From Chloranthus sessilifolius (Eukaryota; Streptophyta; Magnoliopsida; Chloranthales; Chloranthaceae): 64,000 nt of DNA. The position numbers and the translations under genes were made by a program. Location: assembly GCA_021018995.1 (NCBI GenBank), contig CM037588.1, positions 152,291,725-152,355,724 of the forward strand. Direction: 5' to 3'. Position 1 is the stretch's first letter; each line of letters begins with the position of its first letter. This document shows, one piece after another, positions 21,973 through 34,821 of this stretch. The notes beneath the pieces were generated by a model. That model saw nothing but the letters and a program-made list of their open reading frames with translations, was not told the DNA's origin and made no database searches.

Positions 21973-24067
21973 CACCCCTAAACCTACACTTTGCTAGTCC
22001 TCGAGCAAAGCAAACTAAAGAAAAATAAATGCCACTTTCGTAGGGAGCACGATTGCACTTAGCATGTGCAACAAGCCTTTAAACCCCTAAGTGTTCCCTA
22101 GTGGAGGAGTTGTGTCTCCTGAGGGTTTACAGTGAAGTTACCCACAAACTTCAATAAATTCCAAACCATCGGCAAAATTGAGTTTTCAAAACATGATTTT
22201 TTTATAACATATATATTATTCAAAAATAAAAACATTAATTGTTTCAATATGTGAATCATCAATCTTAAATATTAATGTCATGTCAATCATGCTAGTATCC
22301 ATTCAAATTAATCTAATGCTCAAATTGTTAGATAATTCATCCATTCATGCCTAAACGTGAAGTGTGTGCATACCCAAACCAAGATTCATCCATCTCAGCA
22401 CTAGTTCAAACGGGAAACCATCAGATCTGTTGTCTTAACTCAATCCTCACTTTAGGTATACTCTCGAAATAAACTCACTCCGATGATGGGTAAGTTTTCG
22501 CACACATGTGAGAGATCAATACCAAAGCAAATAAAAAGTCTCACACGATAAATGAAACACGATGCAATCAATGAACAAAAATAAATCTCATAAGAACAGA
22601 TACTTGTATATCCTAAGCATGTAATATCAAGTGTCATAAGTATCACATATTTACTCTCCACAAGGCAGTTACCAATACAAGATCAGATCATGAAGGTCTT
22701 TTGTAGGGTTGTAATGGGGCTCAGGAAAGGGTAAGAAAGAAAGGGAATTGAGATTCAAAATTTATGAGAAATCGGAAAAGAAACAAACTTCTGATTTTTC
22801 TATTTCTCTTCTTTTTCTTTTCTAATCTCTCACTATTTTTCTCAATATTTTTCTATTTTTCTCAACTTTCTTTTTCTTTTGAATTTTCTTTTCTTGAAGC
22901 ACCTCATATTTTTCACAATTTTTTTTTTTTTTCTCCTCCCTTTTTCTTATATATTTTTACCATACACTCTCAGTAAACACCACAACTCAGTTTCTCTCCA
23001 CTTACTCTCTTTTCGTTTATTTTCATCCATCGTTCTTAATTTCTCATAAATAAGAAGGGTAAAGCTGAATTTTCATAAATGGTGAAGGGTTAAAGGTTAA
23101 CGTGGCTTATCAAAGAATGTATAAAGGCAAATTTTTTCAATAGGCTCAAAGGGGTACTAGAAGGATAAATTTATATGAGGTGGGGCATTTAAGCACAAAC
23201 GAGCCAAAGATGGCCTTCAATCATTTCCTTAAAAGATGGTAACCTTGCCTATTTGTCTTGAGTAGATATACAGTACGTTCTAACACAATAATATGAATTT
23301 GATATCATGCAAAGTCACAAGTCAAAATAAAATATATGAGATTGTGCAAGATAATTCGTATTCAAAGAAAACTCCGAGTTTATGTATTCACTCATTAATG
23401 ACGGGAAATTAGCTCTAAAGCTCACCGGGTTTAGTCTCCACTAAGAACCTAAGATTCACCATTCAAAACAGTTCATCGATTTCTAAGTCTTAGCTTGGTA
23501 TAAGTGTAAAAATTCTAAGCATGAATATTAAAATTACCCACAAAATATCACATTAAGCATCATTATCCTAGATACAAGTAATCAAAATATGACATCGATA
23601 TTCTCAAAATTAAATTCACATACATCATCAACTAAAGTTTGAAAACTATCGAAAAATAATTCATATATGATGGTTCAAATTTTTATTTATTTATTTATTA
23701 TTTTTTATTTTTTTATATGAAAATAAATAAGAAAGTGACGCAAGATAGAGAATCATACTTCCAAACCTAAAAATGACAATGTCCTCATTGATTGAAATAG
23801 GTATTACACTCCCAAACCTGTTGAAAAGTACCTCAATACAAAGATCAGGTGCAGAGAATATGTGCATAAAATTAGAACATGACCAAAAATAGATTGAAGG
23901 TAATGTGGCTACACTAATTTGGAAATTAATAACAACCTAAACTAAACTAAAAACTAATATTCTAGAACTAACAAAAATAAAAATGAAAACGAAAATAAAT
24001 AAAACACACTGGGTTGCCTCCCAGGAAGCGCTGAGTTTAAGTGTCGACAGCTCGACCTCTTCATTGA
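21973..24067 (-). other. Non-coding 3' region of element B
   Basis: No protein is seen. It aligns with A's 16575-18800. It includes T-rich low complexity (22790-22960) which gives the spurious plus-strand frame at 22764-22976. Confidence 0.65.
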
Positions 24068-25342
24068 TCAAGAATCTGGGTCACTAAGGTGCATTGCCTC
24101 AATTCTCATCTGGGTCATGGGCTCAAACACCGGTTTAAGACGTTGCCCATTCACTTTGAAAACTTGATTGTCCGTGAGACTGCGGATCTCAATCGCACCA
24201 TGCACACTAATAGAAACAACCTGATACGGGCCTTCCCATCTTGATTTCAGTTTTCCCGGGTGAAGCTTTAGTCTAGAATTAAACAGCCAAACTTTTTACC
24301 CAATGTGAAACACTTTTCGAGAAATTGACTCATCATGCAGCTTCTTGTACCATTCTTTGTACATCTTGGAGTTTTCATACGCATCATAGCGTAGCTCTTC
24401 TAATTCACTCAGTTGTAGCCTTCGATTTGATCCTGCCGCTTGCATATCAAAGTTAAATATTTTGATAGCCCAAAATGCATTATGCTCCAATTCAACAGGA
24501 AGATGACATGCTTTCCCGTAGACAATTCTGAACGGAGACATTCCAATTGGTGTCTTGAAGGCGGTACGATAGGCCCAAAGAGCATTAGATAGCCGGTTAG
24601 ACCAATCTCTTCTATCTGGTCGCACCGTCTTTTCTAAAATTCGTTTAATCTCTCGGTTCGACACTTCCACTTGACCACTAGTTTGCAGGTGATATGGCAT
24701 TGCGACCTTGTGAGTGACGCCGTATTTCTTCATTAAAGTAGTAAAATGGCGGTTGTAGAAGTGCGAACCGCCATCACTAATGATCGCCCGTGGAAACCCG
24801 AATCTATTAAAAACATTTTCTTTCAGAAATTTGACCACAACTTTGTGGTCATTCGAATAGGTTGCCACAGCTTCAATCTATTTGGAAACGTAGTCAACAG
24901 CTACAAGAATATATGAGTACCCAAAAGATGGGGGAAAAGGACCCATGAAGTCAATCCCCCAAACATAAAAAATTTCAACAATTAGAATCAGATTAAGGGG
25001 CATCATATTTCGTCGTGAAATATTTTCCAGCTGTTGACATCGTTGGCATTCTTTGCAAAATTGAGCAGCGTCACGACAGATGGAGGGCCAGTAGAATCCG
25101 CTTTGAAGGATTTTCTGTGCAGTATTCTGTCCTCCGAAATGGCCTCCACAGGCTCCAGCATGGCAGAAATTGATGACACTTAGTTGCTCTTCTTCCGGTA
25201 CACATCTCCTAATGATTTGATCTGAACAGATTTTGAACAATTGTGGTTCATCCCAAAAATAGTATTTGATTTGGGAGAAAAAGATATGCTTATCATTCTT
25301 ACCCCATTCAGTAGGGATTCTACCAGTGACCAGATAATTCAC
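24068..25342 (-). pseudogene. Element B integrase
   Basis: A Ty3 integrase that would insert the cDNA. The N-terminal HHCC zinc domain is readable (CHAG...GHFGGQ...CKECQRCQ) in the 25342-24878 frame. The DDE core follows: D in WGIDFMGP (about 24945), D in ISDGGSHF (about 24770), E in [10 protein letters not shown] (about 24670). The C-terminal part has [10 protein letters not shown] and ends at the stop 24068-24070 (DPDS). A stop separates the two main frames at about 24873 and another lies near 24296. Close to A's integrase. Confidence 0.85.
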
Positions 25343-25354
25343 GATATTGGCAAA

Positions 25355-26868
25355 CTAAGGAGCTTTCGTAGCCGTCGCATCAATTGCCATTAATTTCTCA
25401 TCCGGAAAAGTGTCCCGGATAGGTTCAGGTGCAGAAGATTCTTTAGGTAAAATGCGAGACAAGTGATCAGCCACAACATTCTCTACTCCCTTTTTATCTT
25501 TGATTTCGAAATTGAACTCTTGAAGGAGCAAGATCCAGCAGATCAATCTTGGTTTAGCGTCCTTCTTTGCCAACAAGTATTTCAATGCAGAGTGGTCTGA
25601 AAAGACCACTATTTTTAATCCAAGCAGATAAGATCAAAATTTATCGAGAGCATACACCACAGCTAACAACTCTTTCTCAGTAGTGGTGTAGTTAAGCTAT
25701 GCATCGATCAATGTCTTACTGGCATAATAAATTACGTGAGGTAATTTGTTCGCCCTCTGCCCTAAGATAGCTCCGATAGCGTAATCAGATGCATCACACA
25801 TGAGTTCGAATGGTAAAGAATAATCCGGTGGTTTGATTATTGGCGCATTTGATAAGAGCTCGCGCAATTTCAGAAATGCTTTCATGCATTTATCATCAAA
25901 GTCAAAAGGAACATCTTTGCCAAGCAAGGTACACAATGGTTTAGCCACCTTGTTAAAATCCTTAATGAATCTTCTATAAAATCCAGCATGACCCAAAAAT
26001 GATCGAATTTGACGAACACTCTTTGGTGGTGGCAAATTGGCAATTAAGTCGACTTTGACCCTATCAACTTCAATTCCTTTCTTAGAAACAATATGCCCAA
26101 GCACAATTCCTTGTTGAACCATAAAATGGCTCTTCTCCCAGCTAAGAACAAGTTTAGAATCTACACAACGTTGTAACACTTTGGCAAGGTGGCTCAAACA
26201 TGAACCATATGTTTTCCCAAAAACAGAGAAATCGTCCATGAACACCTCGATGAATTTGTCAATCATATCCGAAAATATGGCCAACATACATCGTTGGAAA
26301 GTAGCAGGTGTATTACATAAGCCGAAAGGCATTCTTCGATATGCAAATGTTCCGTAGGGACACGTGAACGTCGTCTTCTCTTGATCAGGTGGAAAAATGG
26401 GTACTTGATTATATCCCGAATAACCATCAAGAAAGCAATAAAACTCTTGTCCTGCTAACTTCTCAAGGATTTGATCAATGAACGGAAGGAGAAAATGATC
26501 CTTTCTGGTAGCTGTGTTCAATTTTCTATAATCAATGCAGACACGCCACCCAGTAGTTTCGCGAGTAGGGACCAATTCTCCTTCAGTAATTTCTTTCACT
26601 GTGATTCCGGACTTACCCATTCACTATCAGAGATCGGATAGATGATTCCAGCATCGAGTAATTTAATGATTTCCTTTAAAACGACTTCTTGCATGTTCGG
26701 ATTAAGTTGCCTCTGCGGTTCTTTCGATGGTGTATTATCATCTTCCAGATGTATTTTATGCATACATACTAATGGGTCAATCCCTTTTAAATCAGCTAGG
26801 GTCCATCCAATAGCCTCCTTGTGATCTTTAAGTACTTTCAACAAGTCATGCTCTTGTTCGGCCGACAA
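25355..26868 (-). pseudogene. Element B reverse transcriptase and RNase H
   Basis: RT signatures in order: LDAGIIYPISDS, WRVCIDYRKLN, the first catalytic Asp in FLDGYSGYNQ, PFGLCNTPATFQ, and the FMDD box (26231-26242). RNase H follows with the first catalytic Asp in MCDASDYAIG (about 25785), TEKELLAVVYAL, and [12 protein letters not shown] frameshift lies between the 26868-26596 and 26620-25697 frames and stops occur near 25696 and 25630. It copies element RNA into DNA in the intact relatives; this copy cannot. Confidence 0.88.
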
Positions 26869-26964
26869 TGTAGAGGAAATTATTATCGAAAGCGTTTCAT
26901 GAGGTCCCAGAAAAGCGTACTTGAGCGACTCAGGTAATTATTTCAATTCTACAGTTGGTGGCTC

Positions 26965-27700
26965 CTAAATTGATGGAGTCGGTTCAGCTTTTACCTCAAT
27001 AGGTAATGGTTCTACCTTAGTCACATTTTCACATAAGTTATCATCTGGACGCGATAAACTTGACCTTGTCTCTTCTGACTGCTTCCTTTCAGATCCTTTT
27101 TCTTCATAGATGGCCAGCAAAGCAATTTCAAATTCTTCTTTGGTGAGCATTGATGGTAATGCTTCATCCACCACTTCGTCCATGTAATCGATGTAAAAAC
27201 ATTCGACCTCATCCTCGTTAGGGAAATAGTTCATCGCATGAAATATGTTCAATCTAATCTTCATGTTCCCAAAAGAAACATCCATGACTCCTGTTTGACA
27301 ATTAATGCAAGCGTTGGCAGTGGCGAGAAACGGACGTCCAAGGATGATGGAGACTTAATTAATTGATTTAACAGGTGGTTCCATATCTAAAACAACGAAG
27401 TCCACTGGAAAGACAAACTTGTCTATTCCAACCAAAATATCCTCGATAATACCCCTAGGTCTTCTTTCTGACCTATCAGCCAGTTGGAGTGTGACCGTCG
27501 TGGGTTTCAATTCACCTAATCCGAGTTTCTCGTACATTAAGTATGGGATTAGATTAACACTTGCTCCCAAATCCAATAATGCTTTTCCAATTGGTTGCCC
27601 ACCAATGACACATGGAACAGTTGGGACTCCAGGGTCTTTCAGTTTCTGTGGAGTTTCCAATTGCAATATCGAACTGACTTGATTAGTCAGGAACACTTTC
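26965..27700 (-). pseudogene. Element B aspartic protease and linker
   Basis: The retropepsin active site is LLDLGASVNLIPY (about 27555-27590), followed by GLGELKPTTVTLQLADRS and VDFVVLDMEP. The usual DTG/DSG is DLG here, which is normal for Athila-type proteases. A stop follows at about 27355, then a linker rich in Glu/Lys leads to RT. It would process the Gag-Pol polyprotein. Confidence 0.82.
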
Positions 27701-29747
27701 TTTGAAACATGAGTACGTGCCTTTCTCTTACGAGTGTATAAATCTTTGAAAAACTTGGCATACTCAGGAACTTGTTTGATTGTTTCAAGTAATGGAAGAT
27801 TTATCTTTACTTGTTTGAATGTTTCAAAATTTCTTCCATTTTTGCCCGTCCCTTTCCCATTCTAGATGGAGTTAGGCATTGAGGGAATGGTGCCTTTGGG
27901 ACATAAGGTACAAATTCAAGTTCCGATTCTTTTTCACGTCCTTGTTGGACAGTTGGAAGTGACACTTTCTCTATTTCTTTTTCTTTTCCCTTCTCTCTTC
28001 CTCTTTTTCTTTCTCCTTTTCGTTATCTTTTCCTTTTTCTTTATCTTTTCTTATCTCTGATTCTTTCTCTTTCGCTGCTTCTCTTTCTGCATCAACTTCC
28101 ACAGGCATTTCCACTTGATTATCAACTTCTCGCCCACTTCTCAGCACCGTAACAACTTTCAATTGCTGACTATTCGATGGTCCTTCATCAGATGATGCTT
28201 GACCTCGAGGATTGTTGATGGGTTGGCTGGGAAGCCTACCTTCCTCTCGTTGACTCAATTGATTGGCCAATAGACTGACTTGGTCTATTATCATCTGCTA
28301 AAAAGATTGCATGCTTCGCATCACCTTTTCTTCCAGATCAGAATCTTTCAAAGTGCTGGTATGAGATTGATTAAGATTCTGATTGAAATTCTGATTTTTT
28401 CGGTATTCAGTATTTGGATGATAATACGGAGCATTCTGCTGGAAATTGGAATTATGTTGGAAATTAGGATTCTGAAGTGGACGAAAATTCTGCTGAAAAT
28501 TTTGTTGTCCACTCATTGTATTAGATCTGAACTGCTAATTCACCTGTCCAGTTTGGTTTGATCCTCTCCATCCTAAGTTGGGGTGATTTTTCCATTCCGG
28601 ATTGTATGTGTTTGAGTACATATTCCTACCTTGTCGCTGATATGATTGAGTCAGATTCACCTGCTCTTGAGGAGTAGGTTCATCAGGAAGAAATGACAAG
28701 ATAGTAGGGCACTCGTTAGCCATGTGACCTGGGTGGTCACAAATTGAACAAGCAGCGGGATTGATGGGACTGTTAGCTTGCTTAGTTGCAGCTAACAATA
28801 TGTTCATTTGCTTGGACAATATATCAACCTTTGTTGACAGATCTGACGTGTTGTTATTGACATCAAATAATCTATTTCTGGTCAATACATGTGATTTTGT
28901 TGCCACATCCAAATTAGTTCGGTCCATTGTCGCATTTTGGATTGAAGTTTGATATAACTTCTCAAACAATGCCTGACTCATCGACCTCTTCGTGGCACAC
29001 GATCCTCATAGATGCATCAACCATGCGTCTCTCTTCTGGAATCAGTCCATTGTAAAAACTTTGGACTTGTTGCCACCTTGGAACTTGATGATTTGGACAA
29101 CTCTTAATCAATTCCTTAAAGCGTTCCCAACATTCATGAAATGTTTCTGTAGGTTGTTGGGAAAAGAACTGGATCTTCTGACGCAACTTAATGGTTTTGG
29201 TCATGGGAAAATATTTTTTAAGAAACTGACGGTGTAGCTCTGCCCAACTCCGAATAGATTGCGGTTCTAAGGAATAGAACTAAGTTTTTGCCTTATCCCT
29301 TAAAGAAAAAGGAAAGAGTCGGAGCTTAGCTATCTCATCAGTGACATTGTGGACTCTGAACATTTTGCATACCCCAGTGAATTCATTTAGATGAACGTGC
29401 GGATTTTCATTTGCTAATCCATGGAAAATTGGTAGCATTTGGATCATTGCTGATTTGAATTCATAGTGGTTTCCCTGAATGGGAACATGCATGATACATT
29501 CCTGATCCTCGTAAAAACCAGAATCATTATAATATTCGAGTGTTCTAGGGCCCTCATTGTAATTATTATTTCCATTATTTCTATTATTGACATTTTGATT
29601 GTTCCCATTCATTTCTTGCCTTTGATCAGCTATGGTATCAGTATGATGATACAGATTCTTTTGAATTCTACGATTCTCTCTACAAGATCTTTCGATCTCA
29701 AGATTAAACAGTTGCAGATGTGGGTGATGAGATCGAGTAAAGCTCAT
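27701..29747 (-). pseudogene. Element B gag
   Basis: Starts at ATG 29747 (MSFTRSHH), the same start context as in A. Order: Asn-rich N-terminal segment; capsid-like helical region (AMIQMLPIFHGLANENPH, then KLRQKIQFFSQQPTETFHEC); CCHC zinc knuckle CSICDHPGHMANEC near 28750; Gln/Asn-rich tract QQNFQQNF...; a Glu/Lys-rich stretch (27970-28130). Stops at about 29279, 28534 and 28296 and a frameshift near 27866 break it. It forms the particle shell in active relatives. Confidence 0.85.
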
Positions 29748-30338
29748 GCACCACGCTCACAAACAAGGATTGATGAATCCACAACAAACCCAAAATATTC
29801 AGCTTCAATCGATTAAAGCAAAGATTTTCGATCGATTGACACAAGCGCACAAAGTTTTTTTTTTTTTTTTTTTTAAATTAAAATTCGAATTTAAATTAAA
29901 GAAGATTTTTTTTTATTATTATTTAAAAAAAAAAAAATTTAAATTTTTTTTAATTAAAATTTTTTTTTTTTTTTTTAAATTCGAATTTCAAAAATAAAAA
30001 TTAAATTCGAAAATTAAAATTTAAAATTTAAATTTCAAAACCTAAAGGCAATCCTACAAAATTCTATAAAATCTTACCTAAAAGAGAAAAAGAAGGAAAA
30101 GAATAAAAGATTCCTAAATTTCCTAAGGAAAGTATCCTAAAAATCTAAACTTCCTAAAAGAGTCCTACAAAATCTAAAATAAGAAGGTATCCTAAAAATC
30201 TATACTTCCTAAAAGACTCCTTCAAAAACTTACCTAAGAGAAAAAAATAAGGGAAAGAATTTCGATTTTTTTTTTTTTTTTTTTACTCACCACAAAACAC
30301 ACAAATCCCTATCCGAATTAATCAAAATTTCGCCGATC
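29748..30338 (-). other. Element B leader, very AT-rich
   Basis: Non-coding stretch between PBS and gag. It holds long T and A runs (29857-29873, 29957-29975, 30266-30284) and AAATTCGAATTT palindromes. The open frame at 29746-29997 on the plus strand is a Lys/Phe artefact. Confidence 0.7.
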
Positions 30339-30356
30339 TCCCCGGCAACGGCGCCA
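30339..30356 (-). promoter_or_regulatory. Element B primer-binding site
   Basis: The minus strand reads TGGCGCCGTTGCCGGGGA, an 18-base match to the complement of the plant tRNA-Asp 3' end. It lies 6 bp inside the LTR and fixes the element's orientation. Confidence 0.93.
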
Positions 30357-30362
30357 AAAACT

Positions 30363-31974
30363 TGATCGGCTTAAAGTGTAACCTTTGCAAGTGCACAAGA
30401 TCTATTGCAGTATGGCAAGAACAAGGGTGTCGAACCCACAGGGAAACACGAATTTTAATTAATTCTTTTAAATACTTAAAAACATCTCCAATGAAGTACC
30501 AAAGGGCAGATTCAATTTACTAAAAATTTATCACACTTTTCCTAAATGCAAGAAAAATAAATTAATTAATCTAAACAACTAATTACTGATGAATCTAAGA
30601 ACAATATTTAAATATGATTAAGGAATATGCTACCCTAGATTTGTACCCCTTTTCTATCATTAAAATCCACAGTTTCATTAAAGCATCATTCACACCATCA
30701 TTCGTCTATAGAGATGATTCGTAATAAAATATGATCATCAATCCGACATACCCTATTTAAAAATAATGACTCAGCCTATTATTGCGGTATGAGTCATGTA
30801 AGAAGCATATCGTATCTCATGATGTTTAGATCACAACAGTAAACACATAATCGCTCTGCAGCCTAGATCAGTCTGCAGGTCAAGATCTAGCGATTATAGC
30901 CGTTGATACGCGCAATCAACGGTCATAACAAGCATTCAATATATTTTCAATAACAGAAACTTTGAGCAAAACGATTCCATGATGACATAATAGACTATGA
31001 TATTAATCATAAATATGAGTACTTATTTGGGGATCGCATCTTCCCCGATCAACTGATTTAGCCGCTCATCTTTGGTGTATGATCTCCTTGTTCATTCAAA
31101 GCCATTCCACTTTTCATTTCTTCCAAAAAATCTTTGGTTACAATACCTTTTCTTAAATATAATCTATGAATGTAAAAGAAAGACAGTGTAAATCCTAAGT
31201 AAAATCTACCCAGATCAATCCCTAGAAGAAGGAGAATAGAAGAACCCTTGAAAAGATGCCAAGAGGAGTCTAAAACCAAAAATAATAATAATGAATAATA
31301 ATCCTAAAAAATTCATCTAAAAAAAGTTTCTAAAAAAAACTCTCCTCTCGAAGTGTTTGGTTTGGCTTTAAATAGCACCCCCCGTCGCGGAAGTGTTTGA
31401 TTTGGCTTTAAATAGCACCCACGTCGCGAAAGTGTCCTGCCGCCTCAATTCAAGGTCGATTAATCGACCAAAAAGGGTCGATACATCGAGCCTGCAAAAG
31501 ATCCTAAAAATTAGCTTTAAAGTGTCAGTTCTGTGTCTGACACTTTTTTGTCCTCGATTAATCGACCAAAAGGGTCGATGCATCGAGCTCCCAAAAATCC
31601 GTGAATTCCAGCCCACTTTTTGCATCAGATACTGCTTTGGTATTTTAGCCATAATTTTCTGTCCTGAACTCGGATTGAGGCGTTTCATATGCCGTTGGAA
31701 AGTTGACAAAAAGATCTACAACTTTTGTGTTTTGACAATCTCCTAATTCACCGGTCGTGAAGGTCCAAATTGAGTTGTAAGTCATACCAAGTTCTCGATG
31801 ACCCAAAGTTGCAGTGTTTTGACATTATCTTCAGAATTTTTGGGCTGTTTTCTGCACTTGGCTTGTATTTACCTTAAACACTTTAAATCTAATAATTCTT
31901 ATCAGATAACCTTCATCGGATAGCTAAATGTAGATATCTAGGGGTAAAATATCATCATATTTCACTACTCATCA
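30363..31974 (-). mobile_element. Element B 5' LTR (right)
   Basis: Paired with 20262-21972. It is one 98-bp repeat unit shorter. TATA-like boxes at 31366-31375 and 31406-31415. Confidence 0.92.
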
Positions 31975-32805
31975 ATACATCACGTAGTGTGAGAAATGGA
32001 GGAGAATCGCTGCACGCTTTGCGGGTACAGTGGTGGTGGCGATATCAGTGTCACACCGGTACAGTTCTTCTAGCATAAGATCAAGTGCATCGAACCAGGT
32101 ATTCGTGTGCACGGCGTATAGGGCCATCACCCTATTCTTCGTTCGCTCGCTCTTTGTGCCATGTGGTAACAGGTTGTTGGACATTACAATGTCCGAAAAT
32201 AAAATGTCCATTGGTAGGACTGCTCGTTTAGTGGACAACCAAGAACCGCGGCGCCCTCCACACATGTGATTGATCATATCGTCCTAACTACAATCGATGG
32301 CAGGATCAATGTGATGGTTCAAAGGGCAAACCATGTAAAAGTTGAAGGCTCGGGCGAGATCGGCGGCGTGTAGGTTATAACTCCAATTGTCGATCTCGAT
32401 CTGGATGAAAGGCATCCCGGTTGGCGAAAGTGGAGCAGACACCCACTCCATCTTTTGGTAGAACAGGTAAAGGATACGGGGAGAGACGTCAATAAGTGGA
32501 GGAGCGAGCAGCATTTCCAATCGCAAGGCCTCGATGAATTCGATCGAGCGGGCGCATTCCGCGATGTGACGATATTTGGCTAGGTCGAAGAAGTTTTTCG
32601 TTTGGAACTGACGATCGATATACTCCTCATTAGGGATGCGCTTCGGATCGTTGGCAGGACGAGGTGGACGGAGCATTGGTGCGCTAGGTGCTACCATTCG
32701 ATCCCGTACGAGGAGAATTAAGGATGGAGGCTCGGATTGGATTGGATAGGAGTTGAAATGAGGGGGGCCACGGGTTGTGTCCCCACTATATAGCATAGAT
32801 GTCAA
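31975..32805 (-). pseudogene. Element A ORF2, N-terminal part
   Basis: Starts with MTSMLYSGDTTRG at 32805 and runs to a stop near 32284, then continues (INHMCGGRRGSWLSTK, LPMDILFSDIVMSN, ILLHFSHYVMY) until it is cut at 31975 by element B. The sequence resembles the plant-specific domain often labelled putative plant transposon protein that follows pol in many Athila elements. Visible features are YLFYQKMEW, IQIEIDNWSYNL and ALDLMLEELY. There is no signal peptide or transmembrane segment. One in-frame stop separates the two frames. It resumes at 20261. Confidence 0.7.
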
Positions 32806-33415
32806 TCGATTGAGGATAGATCCTTAATCGATTGAGAACGATTGGTTTGCACACGTCACGCAAAGTTGGAAGGTCATCGAAAATGCGGATGCGATGTGGG
32901 ACAATCCACTCCTTCTCTTTTAATGTCAATCGATTGACACTGTGATGTCAATCGATTGAGGACACCCTTTTGCGAAAAGTCGCACCGGTTAGGTGCCCTT
33001 GGAAATGGGTGAAGTAAATAGTCAATCAAGTCAATTGATTGAGGGGTTAGTCTCAATCGATTGACACAAACGTGCCATGAAAGTTAGCTGCCACGACAAG
33101 ATGTGTCGAGTGGCGCTTCAAATTTCAAAAATTGTCAAAAATCTGAGGTGCTGTCAATCGATTGAGATTGGTCTCTCAATCGATTGACAAAGAAGAAGAG
33201 AGATGATGATGATGATTGAATTCTCAATCGATTGACAGAGAACTGCCAATCGATTGAGGGGCTAATGTCAATCGATTGAGTGTTTGATAGTCAATCGATT
33301 GAGGAGAGTCTCAATTCTAACAAAAATAAAAACAAAAACAAAAATAAATAAACATACTGGGTTGCCTCCCAGGAAGCGCTAAGTTTAAGTGTCGACAGCT
33401 CGACCTTTTCATTCA
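32806..33415 (-). other. Spacer between INT and ORF2 of element A, dense in CGAT palindromes
   Basis: Non-coding. It contains about nine exact TCAATCGATTGA copies plus variants, most between 33150 and 33300. It would form part of the RNA between pol and ORF2. Confidence 0.7.
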
Positions 33416-34821
33416 TCAAATATCTGGGTCACTGAGGTGTATCGCCTCAATTCTGAACTGGGTCATCAGCTCAAACATTGGTTTAAGACGTTGCCCATTG
33501 ACTTTGAAACTCGATTGTCCTTGAGACTGCGAATCTCAATCGCACCATGTACACTAATAGAAACAACCTGAAACGGGCCTTCCCATCTAGATTTCAGTTT
33601 TCCCAGGCGAGGCTTTGGTCTGGAATTAAACAGCCAAACCTTTTGTCCAATGTGGAACTCTTTTCGAGAAATTGACTCATCATGCAGCTTTTTGTACCTT
33701 TCTTTGTACAGCTTGGAGTTTTTATACGCATCATAGCGTAGCTCTTCCAATTCACTCAGCTGTAGCCTTCAATTTGATCCTGTCGCTTGCGTATCAAAGT
33801 TAAATCTTTTGATAGCCCAAAATGTCTTATGCTCCAATTCAACAGGAAGATGGCATGCTTTCCCATAGACAATTTTGAATAGAGACATTCCAATTGGTGT
33901 CTTGAAGGCGGTACGATATGCCCAAGGAGCATCAGATAGCCGGTTCGACCAATCTCTTCTATCCGGTCGTACCGTCTTTTCTAAAATTCGTTTGATCTCT
34001 CGGTTCGACACTTCCACTTGACCACTAGTTTGTGGGTGATACGGCGTTGCCACCTTATGGGTAACGCTGTATTTCTTCATTAAAGTAGCAAAATGGTGAT
34101 TACAGAAGTACGAACCACCATCACTAATGATTGCCCGTGAAAACCTGAATCTGTTAAAGACATTTTCTTTCAGAAATTTGACCGCAACTTTGTGGTCATT
34201 CGAACGGGTTGCCACAGCTTCAATCCATTTGGAAACGTAGTCAACAGCTACAAGAATATATGAATATTCGAACGACGGGGGAAAAGGACCCATGAAGTCG
34301 ATCCCCCATACATAAAAAATTTCAACTATCAGAATTGGATTCAGAGGCATCATATTTCGTCGTGAAATATTTCCAAGCTGCTGACATCTTTGGCATTCTT
34401 TACAAAATTTGGCAGTGTCCTGAAAGATGGAGGGCCAATAAAATCCACTTTGAAGAATCTTGTGTGCGGCCTTTTGTCCTCCAAAATGGCCTCCATAGGC
34501 CCCAGCATGGCAAAAGTTAATAACACTCAATTGTTCTTCTTCAGGCACACATCTCCTGATAACCTGGTCTGAACAGAATTTAAATAGTTGTGGCTCATCC
34601 CAAAAATAGTATTTTATTTACGAGAAGAATAGATTTTTATCATTTTTGCTCCATTGGGTAGGGATTCTGCCAGTTACCAGATAATTCACAATATTAGAGA
34701 ACAAAGGAACTTTTGTAGCGGCAGCACCTATTGCCATCAACTGTTCATCCGAAAAGGTGTCCCGGATAGTCTCAGAGACCGATGATTCTTCAAGCAGAAT
34801 TCTTGATAAATGATCGGCCAC
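33416..34821 (-). pseudogene. Element A integrase
   Basis: Zinc domain with [13 protein letters not shown] and [10 protein letters not shown], then the DDE core: WGIDFMGP (about 34300), ISDGGSYF (about 34115), GQVEVSNRE (about 34010). The 259-residue frame 34548-33769 is open across zinc domain and catalytic core. A stop (about 33768) precedes the C-terminal part with KSRWEGPFQV; pol ends at a TGA at 33416. An upstream frame (34821-34618) contains the ADHLSRIL linker. It is better preserved than B's copy. Confidence 0.87.

Larger units (their letters stand above)
20262..31974 (-). mobile_element. Element B: Athila-like Ty3 retrotransposon without ORF2
   Basis: LTRs start TGATCGGCTTAAAGTGTAAC and end CTACTCATCA. 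The left is 1711 bp and the right 1612 bp. The flanking pentamers are GTGCA and ATACA, differing by two G/A transitions. PBS for tRNA-Asp at 30339-30356; gag, PR, RT-RH and INT follow on the minus strand and closely match A. No ORF2 lies between INT and the 3' LTR. It is inserted in A's ORF2; a solo LTR of the same family is at 51886-53571. All genes carry stops and frameshifts. Confidence 0.92.

Noticed and set aside
22764..22976. Phe/Ser-rich plus-strand frame
   Set aside because: T-rich non-coding 3' region of element B, no start context and no family.
27866..28060. Plus-strand frame with hydrophobic Leu/Phe tail resembling a membrane segment
   Set aside because: It is the complement of the Glu/Lys-rich linker of B gag-pol.
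33150..33310. CRISPR-like array of spaced palindromic repeats
   Set aside because: Spacers are short and irregular, the repeat is only 12 bp, the genome is a plant, and there are no cas genes.
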